Positions 17,428 through 25,574 of a DNA stretch of 58,212 nt are shown in pieces. Location of the stretch: NCBI GenBank assembly GCA_030041275.1, contig JASHOE010000034.1:1-58212 (forward strand), read 5' to 3'. The position numbers were made by a program, and so were the translations under genes. Position 1 is the stretch's first letter. Every line of letters begins with the position of its first letter. This stretch comes from Streptosporangiaceae bacterium. Lineage in GTDB: Bacteria > Actinomycetota > Actinomycetes > Streptosporangiales > Streptosporangiaceae. The notes beneath the pieces were generated by a model. It was given only the letters and a program-made list of their open reading frames with translations. It had not been told where the DNA came from and ran no database searches.

Positions 17428-18789
17428 TCATCGCCGCCCGGCGGCCGGCACCGGGCGCAGTCGGCTCACCAGCGACGTGTCGTAGTCGCCGCTGCGAAAC
17501 TCGGCAGACTCGAGCAGGTCCGCGTGAAACTGCAAGTTGGTCTTGAGCCCGGTGATGCGGAAGTCGCTGACCGCGGCGGTCGCTCGGGCGATCGCCTCCG
17601 CCCGGTCGGTCCCGTGCACGCAGAGCTTCGCCAGCAACGGGTCATAGAACGGCGTCACTGTGTTGCCCGCGGCGTACCCGGCATCCACGCGTACGCCGGG
17701 ACCCGCGGGCGCGGACCACTCCACGATGGTCCCCGGGCTCGGCAGGAACCGCTGGCTGTCTTCGGCGTACACGCGCAACTCCAGGGCGTGCCCGGACACC
17801 TGCAGGTCGGCGGGCGCGAAGCTGGCGGCATCTCCCGCGGCGATTCGGAACTGCTGCTCGACCAAGTCGATGCCCGTCACGAGCTCGGTCACCGGGTGCT
17901 CGACCTGAAGCCGGGTGTTCATCTCCAGGAACATGAACTCCCCGGTCGTCACGTCCACGAGAAACTCGACGGTTCCGGCGCCGCGGTAATCAACGGCCGC
18001 ACCTGCCCGGACCCCGGCGGCGAGCATGCGGCGCCGCAGGTCCGCGCCGACGCCTGGCGACGGGGTTTCCTCGGCCACTTTCTGATGGCGCCGCTGCACC
18101 GAGCAGTCCCGCTCGCCGAGCGCCAGGACCGAGCCGTCGGCCAGGCCGAGGATCTGCACCTCGACATGGCGGGCGCGCTCGACGTACCGCTCGAGCAGGA
18201 TTGCCGGGCTGCCGAAGAACCGCTCGGCTCGCGAACGTGCGGTCTCCAGGCCAGTGGTGAGTTGCTCGGGGTCGGCTGCCACGCTCATGCCGATGCCGCC
18301 ACCGCCCGCCGCGGCCTTGATCATAACCGGGTACCCGATTTCACTGGCCGCCGCGAGCGCAGCGGGAGCGTCCACGACGGGCTCCCTGGTTCCTGCCGCC
18401 ACCGGCACGCCGGCCTGCTCCATCAGGTTCCGCGCGTTGATCTTGTCGCCCATCTGGGCCATGGACGCCGGCGACGGGCCAACCCACACCAGCCCGGCCT
18501 CGATCACGCTGGTGGCGAAGGACGGGTTCTCCGACAAGAAGCCGTAGCCCGGATGCACCGCCTGCGCCCCGGTCTGCCGCGCGGCGGCGAGGATCGCCTG
18601 GCCATTCAGGTAGCTCGCGGCCAGCTGGGCCGGGCCGATCTGCACCGCCGCGTCAGCCGCCGCCACGAACGGCAGGTCCGCGTCGGCCGCCGAGTACACG
18701 GCCACCGAGCGCACCCCGAGCCGCCGCGCAGTAGCGATCACGCGGCCCGCGATCTCACCACGATTGGCGACAAGCACCGATTCGAGCAC
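17428..18789 (-). CDS. accC: Biotin carboxylase subunit (ATP-grasp)
   Basis: The 453-residue protein covers the biotin carboxylase N-domain (ESVLVANRGEIAGRVIATAR), the ATP-grasp domain (MIKAAAGGGGIGMSV and FLEMNTRLQVEHPVTE) and the C-domain (GHALELRVYAEDS). It carboxylates biotin on a carrier, most likely the adjacent 70-residue protein. No carboxyltransferase is present in the window, so the acyl-CoA substrate is unknown. GTG 18789 is chosen because TAGGCT lies 7 nt before it (18797-18802) and MDR-type extension residues upstream overlap the HD gene. The promoter overlaps the HD gene stop, so the gene can be expressed separately. Confidence 0.92.
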   Translation of the reverse strand: MLESVLVANRGEIAGRVIATARRLGVRSVAVYSAADADLPFVAAADAAVQIGPAQLAASYLNGQAILAAARQTGAQAVHPGYGFLSENPSFATSVIEAGLVWVGPSPASMAQMGDKINARNLMEQAGVPVAAGTREPVVDAPAALAAASEIGYPVMIKAAAGGGGIGMSVAADPEQLTTGLETARSRAERFFGSPAILLERYVERARHVEVQILGLADGSVLALGERDCSVQRRHQKVAEETPSPGVGADLRRRMLAAGVRAGAAVDYRGAGTVEFLVDVTTGEFMFLEMNTRLQVEHPVTELVTGIDLVEQQFRIAAGDAASFAPADLQVSGHALELRVYAEDSQRFLPSPGTIVEWSAPAGPGVRVDAGYAAGNTVTPFYDPLLAKLCVHGTDRAEAIARATAAVSDFRITGLKTNLQFHADLLESAEFRSGDYDTSLVSRLRPVPAAGRR

Positions 18790-18796
18790 GCCCGGC

Positions 18797-18802
18797 AGCC
18801 TA
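18797..18802 (-). promoter_or_regulatory. Leaderless-type -10 hexamer of accC
   Basis: TAGGCT on the minus strand overlaps the stop codon of the upstream HD gene and lies 7 nt before GTG 18789. Confidence 0.55.
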
Positions 18803-20107
18803 CAGCCGGGATGCCACCCGTCGGCTTGCAACCTCGCTGAGCGCCGTCACGACGCCGACGTCGTAGCCGACCGGGTCCAGCCGCATCCGGTCCAGCGCGG
18901 CCACCGACCGGTCCCGGTCCGTCGAGCTGCCCACCATGTCGTCGAACGCGTTCGCCGCTCTGATGATCATGCTGCCGAGCGGCGGGGCCGGGTCGTGACC
19001 GCGCGCAGGCCACGCCTGGCACCGGACGAGCCTCGCGACCTCGTCCAGCACGCCCGCCTCGCTGATGACTTCGGCGCCGAATTCGGCGATGCGCTCCTGG
19101 TCGGCCCGCGAGACCAGCACGGTCGCGCCGCCGGGGATCGGGTCGCGCAGCGAGAGTTGCCCGATGTCGTGCATCAGCGCCGCGTACTCGAGCGCGAGCA
19201 GCTCAGGTTCGGCCATGCCGAGCCCGCGACCGATAGCCACCGAAAGCCTGCTGACCCGACGGGAGTGTCCCGCCTCGACGTAGCCGGCCACCTCGGTCAC
19301 CCGCGCGAGCGAGCGCACGGTCTGCAGGTAGGTGTTCCTGATGCCGGCGTAGCGGCGGAAGGCGACCTGCGTCACGAGCAGCGGCCCGATGAAGGCGATG
19401 AGCACCGGCAGGCCAAGCGACTCGACACTGAACACGGTGATGATCACCGATGCGCCCACGGCCAAGCCCAGTCGCCACTGCACCCGTACCTCGTCCACCA
19501 GGGCAACCGAGAACCTCGCGCCCACGTCATCAGCCCGGATCAGCGCGCTGACCACAGTGTCGATGAGCCAGCCGAAGAAGATCAGCACCGCCATCACGGC
19601 CACGATCAGCGGCCACATCTTGGCGTGCAGGTAGGCAACGACGATTGACCGGAAGATGAACGCCACGCCGGCCACGGCCACCAGCCGGGTACACATGCCG
19701 GCAATTCCGGCCGGGCGGCCGGCCGCGATGTGCGGCAGCGCGCCCACCATCATGCCGACCGCGCACACGGCGACGACGAGTTCCGGTGGCAGCTTTACGC
19801 CTGCCTTATCCCCGGCCACCATCAGCAACAGTGCGTAGGACATGGCCCCGACCATCGCGATCGGCGCCGCTTCCCGACCGCCAGGCAGCGCGAGCCGGAG
19901 CAGCTCGCCGAACGCGACGAGCCCGCCGAACGCCAGCGCGGCGTGCCAGTTGATCGGGGGACGGCTCTGCAAGAGGACGGCCGTGCTCGCGAAGGACGCC
20001 GTCACCAGCATCGCCGCGGCGGCGATCAGAAGCAGCCTGCCGGAGTCCACCGCCTGCCAGTACACCAGCCGGTCCGGGCCGGGGCGGCGAGGCATGGCGC
20101 TCGTCAT
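18800..20107 (-). CDS. Membrane HD-domain protein, degenerate HD-GYP partner
   Basis: The 435-residue protein has roughly seven hydrophobic segments in the first 230 residues, then a cytoplasmic HD domain. It keeps HSRRVSRLSVAIGRGLGM and LMHDIGQLSL, so the HD pair is present. The HHExxDGxGYP segment of true HD-GYP phosphodiesterases is replaced by CQAWPARGHDPAPPLG, although ANAFDDMVG remains where ADAFDSMTT is expected. It is therefore probably inactive on cyclic di-GMP or altered in specificity. Its start overlaps the stop of the preceding HD-GYP gene (ATGA at 20104-20107), implying coupled translation and possibly a heteromeric complex. Confidence 0.85.
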   Translation of the reverse strand: MTSAMPRRPGPDRLVYWQAVDSGRLLLIAAAAMLVTASFASTAVLLQSRPPINWHAALAFGGLVAFGELLRLALPGGREAAPIAMVGAMSYALLLMVAGDKAGVKLPPELVVAVCAVGMMVGALPHIAAGRPAGIAGMCTRLVAVAGVAFIFRSIVVAYLHAKMWPLIVAVMAVLIFFGWLIDTVVSALIRADDVGARFSVALVDEVRVQWRLGLAVGASVIITVFSVESLGLPVLIAFIGPLLVTQVAFRRYAGIRNTYLQTVRSLARVTEVAGYVEAGHSRRVSRLSVAIGRGLGMAEPELLALEYAALMHDIGQLSLRDPIPGGATVLVSRADQERIAEFGAEVISEAGVLDEVARLVRCQAWPARGHDPAPPLGSMIIRAANAFDDMVGSSTDRDRSVAALDRMRLDPVGYDVGVVTALSEVASRRVASRL

Positions 20108-21531
20108 GGCACGACCACCTCGAGCGGCGCCGTCGGGTCGTCGTGATCCTGCACGGTCACGGTGGCGAGGTCAGCGGGGGCGCCAGCCGGCCGGGGCAGC
20201 TCCCAGCCGAATCGGCCGAGGGCACCGATGAACGCCTCGACCATGACGGGGTCAAACTGGCTGCCAGCCCCGCTCCGCAGCTCGGCGACCGCCTGGTCGA
20301 TGCTCTGGGCTTCTCGGTAGGAGCGCGTCGTGGTCATCGAGTCGAACGCGTCGGCCACGGCGATGACGCGGGCGAATTCCGGGATCTCGTGGCCAGCGAG
20401 GCCCATCGGATAACCCTGGCCGTCGATCCGCTCGTGATGGTGCATGATGCCGTTCAGCGCCTCGAACAGGAAGCCGATCTCACGGACGATCTCCAGGCCG
20501 CGCATCGGGTGCAGCTGGATCGCGGCGAATTCGTCCTCGGTGAGCGGTCCGGTCTTCTGCAGCACCTGCGTGGGCACGCCGAGCTTGCCCACGTCGTGCA
20601 GCATCCCGGCGAACCTGATCGCCTCGGTCCTGGCCGAGTTCATGCCGATCTGCCTGGCGATCATGACCGAGCCCCTGGACACCCGGTCGCCGTGCCCGCG
20701 GGTGTAGTAGTCCTTCGTCTCGACCGCCTGGCAGAGCGCGTTCATCGTCGCCGCGTAGGCCCGCTGCTCTTCGGTGAACTGCGCCATCGCCCAGCCGGCC
20801 ACAAACAACGGCACGAGCACGATGACGGCCGAGAACCAGTCCAGCTTCCCCCACAGCGACGCGATGACCAGGCCAAGGCTGGCGTAGCCGAGGTCGGAGG
20901 CCAGCAGCAAGGTCAGGCTGGCCTCGCCCGCCTCGCTGCGCTGCGGCCTGTTTCCCCGGTTGAGCCGGTTGATCAGCCAGATCATGCCGTGGTTAGCGGC
21001 CACGTGCACGACCGCGGCCACGGCGAAAGCCAGTAGGATGCGGACGAACGGCGAGTTATCCGCAGACCCGGCCGCCGAGCTTTCCGGATACCCGACGGTG
21101 CCGTTGATCGCCAGGTAGGCGCTGCCCGCGGCGAGCCCGGACAGCGCGTGCATGGCGCCGTTGAACAGCCGCTCCCCTAGCAGCGGCTGCGGGCGCAAGC
21201 TGAGCAGCGATACGGCGCCGACGAACGCCGCCGGTGCGGGACCGAGCAGCACGGCGGCGGCGAGCGTCGCGGCCGAACTGGGCGACCACATGGTCTGCCG
21301 CGCAGTCAGCGGCGCCCGGGCGGACTCGCAGACGAGATACAGGACCTGCAGCACGACCAGGTCAAGCCACGGGTGGTCGACCTTGGCCGGCTCATGTATT
21401 GGTGTGAGGAACACGAGCACCGCGGCCGCCGTCACGACCAAGCCGATGTACACCCAGGCAGCCGGCGTGATGCGGGCCTCTCGCGCAGTGCCGTCCACTG
21501 GCCGGCCGACGCCGAGCTGGCCTGAGGTCAT
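20104..21531 (-). CDS. Membrane-anchored HD-GYP domain phosphodiesterase
   Basis: About six to eight hydrophobic segments occupy residues 20-245 and a complete HD-GYP domain the remainder. Motifs in order are YYTRGHGDRVSRGSVMIAR, FAGMLHDVGKLGVP, MHHHERIDGQGYPMGL and ADAFDSMTTTRSYR. HD-GYP enzymes hydrolyse cyclic dinucleotides, usually cyclic di-GMP, with a di- or tri-iron centre. The N-terminal membrane part resembles the sensor region of its partner. It lies 106 nt after rsrA on the same strand, and overlaps the partner gene by 4 nt. Confidence 0.9.
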   Translation of the reverse strand: MTSGQLGVGRPVDGTAREARITPAAWVYIGLVVTAAAVLVFLTPIHEPAKVDHPWLDLVVLQVLYLVCESARAPLTARQTMWSPSSAATLAAAVLLGPAPAAFVGAVSLLSLRPQPLLGERLFNGAMHALSGLAAGSAYLAINGTVGYPESSAAGSADNSPFVRILLAFAVAAVVHVAANHGMIWLINRLNRGNRPQRSEAGEASLTLLLASDLGYASLGLVIASLWGKLDWFSAVIVLVPLFVAGWAMAQFTEEQRAYAATMNALCQAVETKDYYTRGHGDRVSRGSVMIARQIGMNSARTEAIRFAGMLHDVGKLGVPTQVLQKTGPLTEDEFAAIQLHPMRGLEIVREIGFLFEALNGIMHHHERIDGQGYPMGLAGHEIPEFARVIAVADAFDSMTTTRSYREAQSIDQAVAELRSGAGSQFDPVMVEAFIGALGRFGWELPRPAGAPADLATVTVQDHDDPTAPLEVVVP

Positions 21532-21637
21532 CCGTCACCCGCCCTGCGGTCGCGCGCGTGGCCGGCGCATCGGACACGCGTCGCGACTTAGCGTAACGCG
21601 GCGGGACGATCCTCGCCGGAGTCCGGCGCTACTCCGC

Positions 21638-21913
21638 CTAGGCCTCGCTCGTTTCGATTTCCGCTCGGACCGCTGCAATCCGGGTCAGCACTTTCACCCG
21701 TAGCTCGCCCGGTACCGGTTCGTGCCCGCAGCACTTGTGCACGAGCTTCTTCACGAGTTCATCGAGGCCGTACTCGCGCAGGCACGGCCCGCACTCGTCG
21801 AGGTGCTGGCGGATGTCGGCGTAGCTGCCGTCATCCATCTCGCCGTCGATGTAGGAGTAGACCATGGCGAGTACTTCGGTACACGGGACGTCGTGAGGCT
21901 TGCCGCAGCTCAT
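21638..21913 (-). CDS. rsrA: RsrA/RshA zinc-binding anti-sigma factor
   Basis: The 91-residue ZAS-family protein has Cys3, Cys11, His37, Cys41, Cys44, Cys61 and Cys62, the same numbering as described for Streptomyces RsrA. Under reducing conditions zinc-bound RsrA holds SigR; disulfide stress forms Cys-Cys bonds and releases it. The start overlaps the sigR stop (ATGA at 21910-21913), so the two proteins are made in a coupled ratio. Confidence 0.95.
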   Translation of the reverse strand: MSCGKPHDVPCTEVLAMVYSYIDGEMDDGSYADIRQHLDECGPCLREYGLDELVKKLVHKCCGHEPVPGELRVKVLTRIAAVRAEIETSEA

Positions 21914-22539
21914 GGCGTGTCCCTCCGTGGCGCGTCGCCACCTTGGGCCGCGGGCGTGGTCGCGTACAAGCCTTGGTCAGCGGCGTAGTCCTGCAGCAGC
22001 TCGCGGAGCTGGCGACGGCCGCGATGCAAGCGCGACATGACGGTCCCGATCGGAGTGCCCATGATGTCGGCGATCTCCTTGTAGGCAAAGCCCTCGACGT
22101 CGGCGAGGTAGACAGCGAGCCGGAAATCCTCGGGCAGAGCCTGCAGCGCCCGTTTGATGTCGGAATCCGGGAGTCGCTCCAGCGCCTCGGTCTCGGCCGA
22201 CTTCAGGCCGCTCGAGGTGTGCGACGCGGCCCTAGCGAGCTGCCAGTCTTCGATCTCCTCGGTGCCCGACCGCTGTGGCTCGCGCTGGCGCTTGCGATAG
22301 CTGTTGATGAAGGTGTTGGTCAGGATCCGGAACAGCCAGGCCTTGAGGTTCGTGCCCTCCTGGAACTGGTGAAAAGAGGCGTAAGCCTTGGCAAACGTCT
22401 CCTGTACCAGATCCTCAGCGTCGGCGGGATTGCGGGTCATCCGCATAGCCGCCGCATAGAGCTGATCCAGGTATGGCAGCACGTCAGCTTCGAAGCGCTT
22501 GCTCCGCTGCTCAAGTGTCTCGGGGACCGGACGACCCAC
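21910..22539 (-). CDS. sigR: ECF sigma factor SigR/SigH (thiol-oxidative stress)
   Basis: From GTG 22539 the protein has 209 residues with sigma region 2 ([40 protein letters not shown]) and region 4 ([37 protein letters not shown]). GTG 22539 follows GGAAGGGG and gives a protein of the usual SigR/SigH size. The frame stays open upstream to an ATG at 22680, which would add 47 residues. This ATG lies only 9 nt after the -10 of a consensus SigR promoter, so a longer isoform is likely from that transcript. SigR controls thiol redox repair genes. Confidence 0.94.
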   Translation of the reverse strand: MGRPVPETLEQRSKRFEADVLPYLDQLYAAAMRMTRNPADAEDLVQETFAKAYASFHQFQEGTNLKAWLFRILTNTFINSYRKRQREPQRSGTEEIEDWQLARAASHTSSGLKSAETEALERLPDSDIKRALQALPEDFRLAVYLADVEGFAYKEIADIMGTPIGTVMSRLHRGRRQLRELLQDYAADQGLYATTPAAQGGDAPRRDTP

Positions 22540-22689
22540 CCCTACCCCTTCCGGGCTCGAGGGCTGCAGCGCACCAGACTGCCAGCCTCCTCGCCGGGAG
22601 GATACAACGCCGAGGTTGATCACGCCGTGCGCGACCGCCCGGCTGGGTCCCGGCCCGGTCTCACGGGTGGCAAGAGACATGTACAGCCA

Positions 22690-22715
22690 AACATTGGTCC
22701 TGGTGCCTTCATTCC
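22690..22715 (-). promoter_or_regulatory. SigR-dependent promoter (autoregulatory) of sigR
   Basis: On the minus strand GGAAT (22715-22711) is followed by 18 nt and GTT (22692-22690), an exact match to the SigR consensus. The predicted start at about 22683 lies 2-4 nt before ATG 22680. Confidence 0.88.
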
Positions 22716-22724
22716 TGGTCCCGC

Positions 22725-23075
22725 CTAGCGGCGCAGCCGATCCAGCTTCCCCTGACATGCGACGCACCTGGCCGCCTCCGGCTTCGCCTCCAGGCGACCC
22801 GCCGGCACCATGCCGCCGCAGTCCACGCAGGTGCCGTAAACCCCCAGGTCGATCCGGTGCAGGGCGGCGAGGACGTCGGACCGCTGTCGTCGAGCTGCGG
22901 CAATCACGGCCTGCGATCGCTCGCTCTCCGAGAGGTTCGCCCCGGCGTCGGCGGGGTCCTGCGGATAGTCACCCGCCCACCGGGCATGTTCGCCGGCTCC
23001 GTTCAGAACGCCGATCGATCTGTCCAGCTCGTCGCATATCTTCTCGAGCCGCTGACGGGCTGCGGTGACATCCAT
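22725..23075 (-). CDS. DksA/TraR-family C4 zinc-finger protein
   Basis: The 116-residue protein starts with a helical hairpin ([14 protein letters not shown]) and ends with a C4 finger: [15 protein letters not shown] then AARCVACQ. DksA-like proteins act in the RNA polymerase secondary channel, but this one lacks a clear acidic DxxDxA tip at the coiled-coil end. AAGGAGG stands about 10 nt before ATG 23075. It is transcribed toward sigR, and the SigR promoter begins 9 nt after its stop, so read-through could provide basal sigR expression. Confidence 0.88.
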   Translation of the reverse strand: MDVTAARQRLEKICDELDRSIGVLNGAGEHARWAGDYPQDPADAGANLSESERSQAVIAAARRQRSDVLAALHRIDLGVYGTCVDCGGMVPAGRLEAKPEAARCVACQGKLDRLRR

Positions 23076-23154
23076 CCGATCCCCGCCTCCTTCCTGGGAA
23101 CTGGCGACGGCACCGTGGGGGGATCATGCGAGCGCCGCCTGCCTGCGGTGGGAA

Positions 23155-24000
23155 CTAGAACAGCGGCTGCGCGCCGTCGTCCCCGTTGCTGGCTTTGCCA
23201 GCGAATCGAGGCCGCGCCCCGGCGGCGGCCGGTGCGGCGGCAGGGCCGGCTAACGGGCCGGCAAGCGGCCTGATGAGCTGCGGTCCGTTGTTGCGGACGG
23301 CGTTGACCAGTGTGGACACCGGGTACACCTGCAGGCCGCTCGCCGCTGCCGGCAGCAGCAGCGTGCGCAGGTCTGCCGGATCACCGCTGACCGGATCCAG
23401 CCAGTCGGCCCACCGGTCCGGATCGATGATCATCGGCATGCGGTCATGGATGACGCCAAGCTCGTCCGGCGCGCTCGTCGTGATGACGGTGGTCGTCCAG
23501 AGCCACGCGTCCGGATCGTCGCTGGCCACGACGGGGTCTCGCCAGAGCTCGTAGAGGCCAGCGAATGCCAGCGACCGTCCATCGAGCGGGCTGATGTAGA
23601 CGGGCTGCTTGGCCGCGCCGGGCTGCGCCTGCCACTCGTAGTAGCCGTCGGCGGGCAGCAAGCAGCGCCGCTTCGCGAACGCGCGGCGGAAAGCTGGCTT
23701 GTCTGCCACGGTCTCGGCCCTCGCGTTGATCATCCGGCTGCCGATCTTCGGGTCCTTGGCCCAGAACGGCACCAGCCCCCAGCGCATCACCCGGAGCTCG
23801 CGCAGCACCGGCTCGTGGTCGGCTACCGGGCCTGGCTGCTCCGGATCAGCCGACGCGGCGCGCTCGACCACCGCGTAGACCGGCTTGGTGGGGGCGACGT
23901 TGTAGTCAGGCTGAAGTGACTCGGTGACCGCGTCGCGTTGCACGCTGAACTCCTCCAGGAGCTCAATGCGCTTACGCGCCGACGCATACCGACCGCACAT
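23155..24000 (-). CDS. SRAP-family DNA-protein crosslink protein (YedK/HMCES)
   Basis: The 281-residue protein begins MCGRYAS; Cys2 becomes N-terminal after Met removal and bonds to abasic sites in single-stranded DNA. Further family motifs are YNVAPT, MRWGLVPFWAKD, INARAETVADKPAF, RRCLLPADGYYEW and the active-site His in VIHDRMPMII. Family members shield abasic sites at replication forks. The C-terminal 25 residues are Ala/Pro-rich. Placement beside aroA and rsgA is shared with M. tuberculosis (Rv3226c). A 21-bp inverted repeat lies in the divergent region before aroA. Confidence 0.93.
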   Translation of the reverse strand: MCGRYASARKRIELLEEFSVQRDAVTESLQPDYNVAPTKPVYAVVERAASADPEQPGPVADHEPVLRELRVMRWGLVPFWAKDPKIGSRMINARAETVADKPAFRRAFAKRRCLLPADGYYEWQAQPGAAKQPVYISPLDGRSLAFAGLYELWRDPVVASDDPDAWLWTTTVITTSAPDELGVIHDRMPMIIDPDRWADWLDPVSGDPADLRTLLLPAAASGLQVYPVSTLVNAVRNNGPQLIRPLAGPLAGPAAAPAAAGARPRFAGKASNGDDGAQPLF

Positions 24001-24050
24001 GGTTCACCTGACAGCACCAAACAGGACCGCAAACCGAGAATGTGCCGTTT

Positions 24051-24071
24051 CATAGCCAAGATTCGGCTATG
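24051..24071. repeat. Perfect inverted repeat in the SRAP-aroA divergent region
   Basis: CATAGCC (24051-24057) and GGCTATG (24065-24071) are separated by 7 nt. It could be an operator for either gene or a small hairpin. Confidence 0.5.
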
Positions 24072-24172
24072 CCAAACCTTGCCGAGAAGTCCGGATCCTT
24101 CCAAGCTCGCAGCATCGCGGTGTCTGATTGTCGCTCCACGCGGCCGGCCACGTCCAGACGCTGCGATGCCAG

Positions 24173-24178
24173 TAACCT
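24173..24178 (+). promoter_or_regulatory. Leaderless-type -10 hexamer of aroA
   Basis: TAACCT is followed by 7 nt and GTG 24186. Confidence 0.55.
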
Positions 24179-24185
24179 TCGAGAC

Positions 24186-25574
24186 GTGCAGCTGCGAGGC
24201 AACGATCCGGCCGACTGGGCCGCCCCGACGGCGGGCGGGCCTGTCGGCGGGACAATCCGGCTGCCCGGCTCGAAATCCATGACCAACAGGGCTCTCATCC
24301 TGGCCGCGCTCGCGGACGGCACCACGACGATCACCGGTCCGCTCGAGGCTCGTGATACCGCCCTGATGACGGCCGCGGTCGCCGCCCTCGGGGCGACGGT
24401 CGATACCGGAGCCCAGGCTACCGAAACCGACTCTGCTGCGCCGGGCTCAGCCGCGCCCGGTAGCCCATCAGCTGGCGGCGCGCCCACCTGGACTGTGACG
24501 CCTGGCTGGCGGTCTGGACACGCCAGCGTCGACGTCGGCAACGCCGGCACCGTGCTTCGGTTCGCCCCGCCGGCCGCGGCACTGGCCCGGGCTGACGTCG
24601 ACTTCGACGGCGACCCGCGGATGCGGGAGCGACCGGTGTTTCCGCTGCTGGCGGCCCTCAGGCAGGCCGGTGTGGACATCAGCGACGGCGGCCGCGGCGC
24701 GGTGCCGTTTACCGTGCACGGACGCGGGCGGGTCCGCGGCGGCGCGGTGACGCTTGATGCCTCCACGTCCTCGCAGCTGGTGTCGGGTCTCATGCTCGCC
24801 GCGCCGCGCTACGAGCGCGGGCTGCTGATCTCGCACCAAGGCGACCGCGTCCCGTCGGCGCAACACATCGCCATGACCGCCGCGATGCTGACCATGGCGG
24901 GCGCCACTGTCGAGGCGACTTCCAGCCGGCCCGAAGACGGCGTACCGGACCGCTGGCTGATCCGGCCAGGCCGGCTCGCACCCGGCACGATCGCGATCGA
25001 GCCAGATCTGTCCAATGCGGGCCCGTTCCTTGCCGCCGCGCTGGTCACGGGCGGACACCTCGTGCTGGCTGGCTGGCCAGCGGTCAGCCTGCAGCCGACC
25101 GGCCCGATCATCGACGTGCTGACGCAGCTCGGTGCCATCTGCTGGCACGACGCGGACGGCTTGCACGTCGAGGGCACGGGCAAGGTGCGCGGGATTACCG
25201 CCGACCTCCGGGACTTCAACGAGCTCGCCCCCGTGCTGACCGCGGTCGCCGCGCTAGCGGACTCGCCGTCGGAGTTCACCGGCATTGGGCACATGCGGTT
25301 TCATGAGACCGACCGGCTCGCCGCCCTCGCTGCCGAGATCGGCGCTCTCGGCGGTGACGTCACCGAGCTGCCTGACGGTCTCGCGATCCGGCCACGTCCG
25401 CTGCGCGCGGCGGCTGAGCCGTTCGACAGTCACGACGACCACCGCCTGGTGATGACGGCTGCTGTGCTTGGTCTCGCGGTGCCTGGCTTGCGCGTGCGCA
25501 ACGCTGCGACCGTGGGCAAGACCTTTCCCGACTTCATCACGCGGTGGCGGCAGATGCTGGGGCAGGCGCCCTGA
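24186..25574 (+). CDS. aroA: 3-phosphoshikimate 1-carboxyvinyltransferase (EPSP synthase)
   Basis: The 462-residue enzyme joins shikimate-3-phosphate and phosphoenolpyruvate, step six of the shikimate pathway. It shows the PEP/S3P motif LPGSKSMTNRALILAALADG, GNAGTVLRF, DGDPRMRERP, SSQLVSGLML and the C-terminal HDDHRLVM. GTG 24186 is preferred over an upstream start at 24042 because the extra 48 residues do not match the family and TAACCT lies 7 nt before it. The coding part contains an Ala/Ser/Pro insertion at about residues 80-95 (bases 24420-24480). It overlaps rsgA. Confidence 0.96.
   Translation: MQLRGNDPADWAAPTAGGPVGGTIRLPGSKSMTNRALILAALADGTTTITGPLEARDTALMTAAVAALGATVDTGAQATETDSAAPGSAAPGSPSAGGAPTWTVTPGWRSGHASVDVGNAGTVLRFAPPAAALARADVDFDGDPRMRERPVFPLLAALRQAGVDISDGGRGAVPFTVHGRGRVRGGAVTLDASTSSQLVSGLMLAAPRYERGLLISHQGDRVPSAQHIAMTAAMLTMAGATVEATSSRPEDGVPDRWLIRPGRLAPGTIAIEPDLSNAGPFLAAALVTGGHLVLAGWPAVSLQPTGPIIDVLTQLGAICWHDADGLHVEGTGKVRGITADLRDFNELAPVLTAVAALADSPSEFTGIGHMRFHETDRLAALAAEIGALGGDVTELPDGLAIRPRPLRAAAEPFDSHDDHRLVMTAAVLGLAVPGLRVRNAATVGKTFPDFITRWRQMLGQAP

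Noticed and set aside
17524..18840. Plus-strand frame of 438 codons opposite accC
   Set aside because: His/Gly/Arg-rich sequence without a domain; accC is unambiguous.
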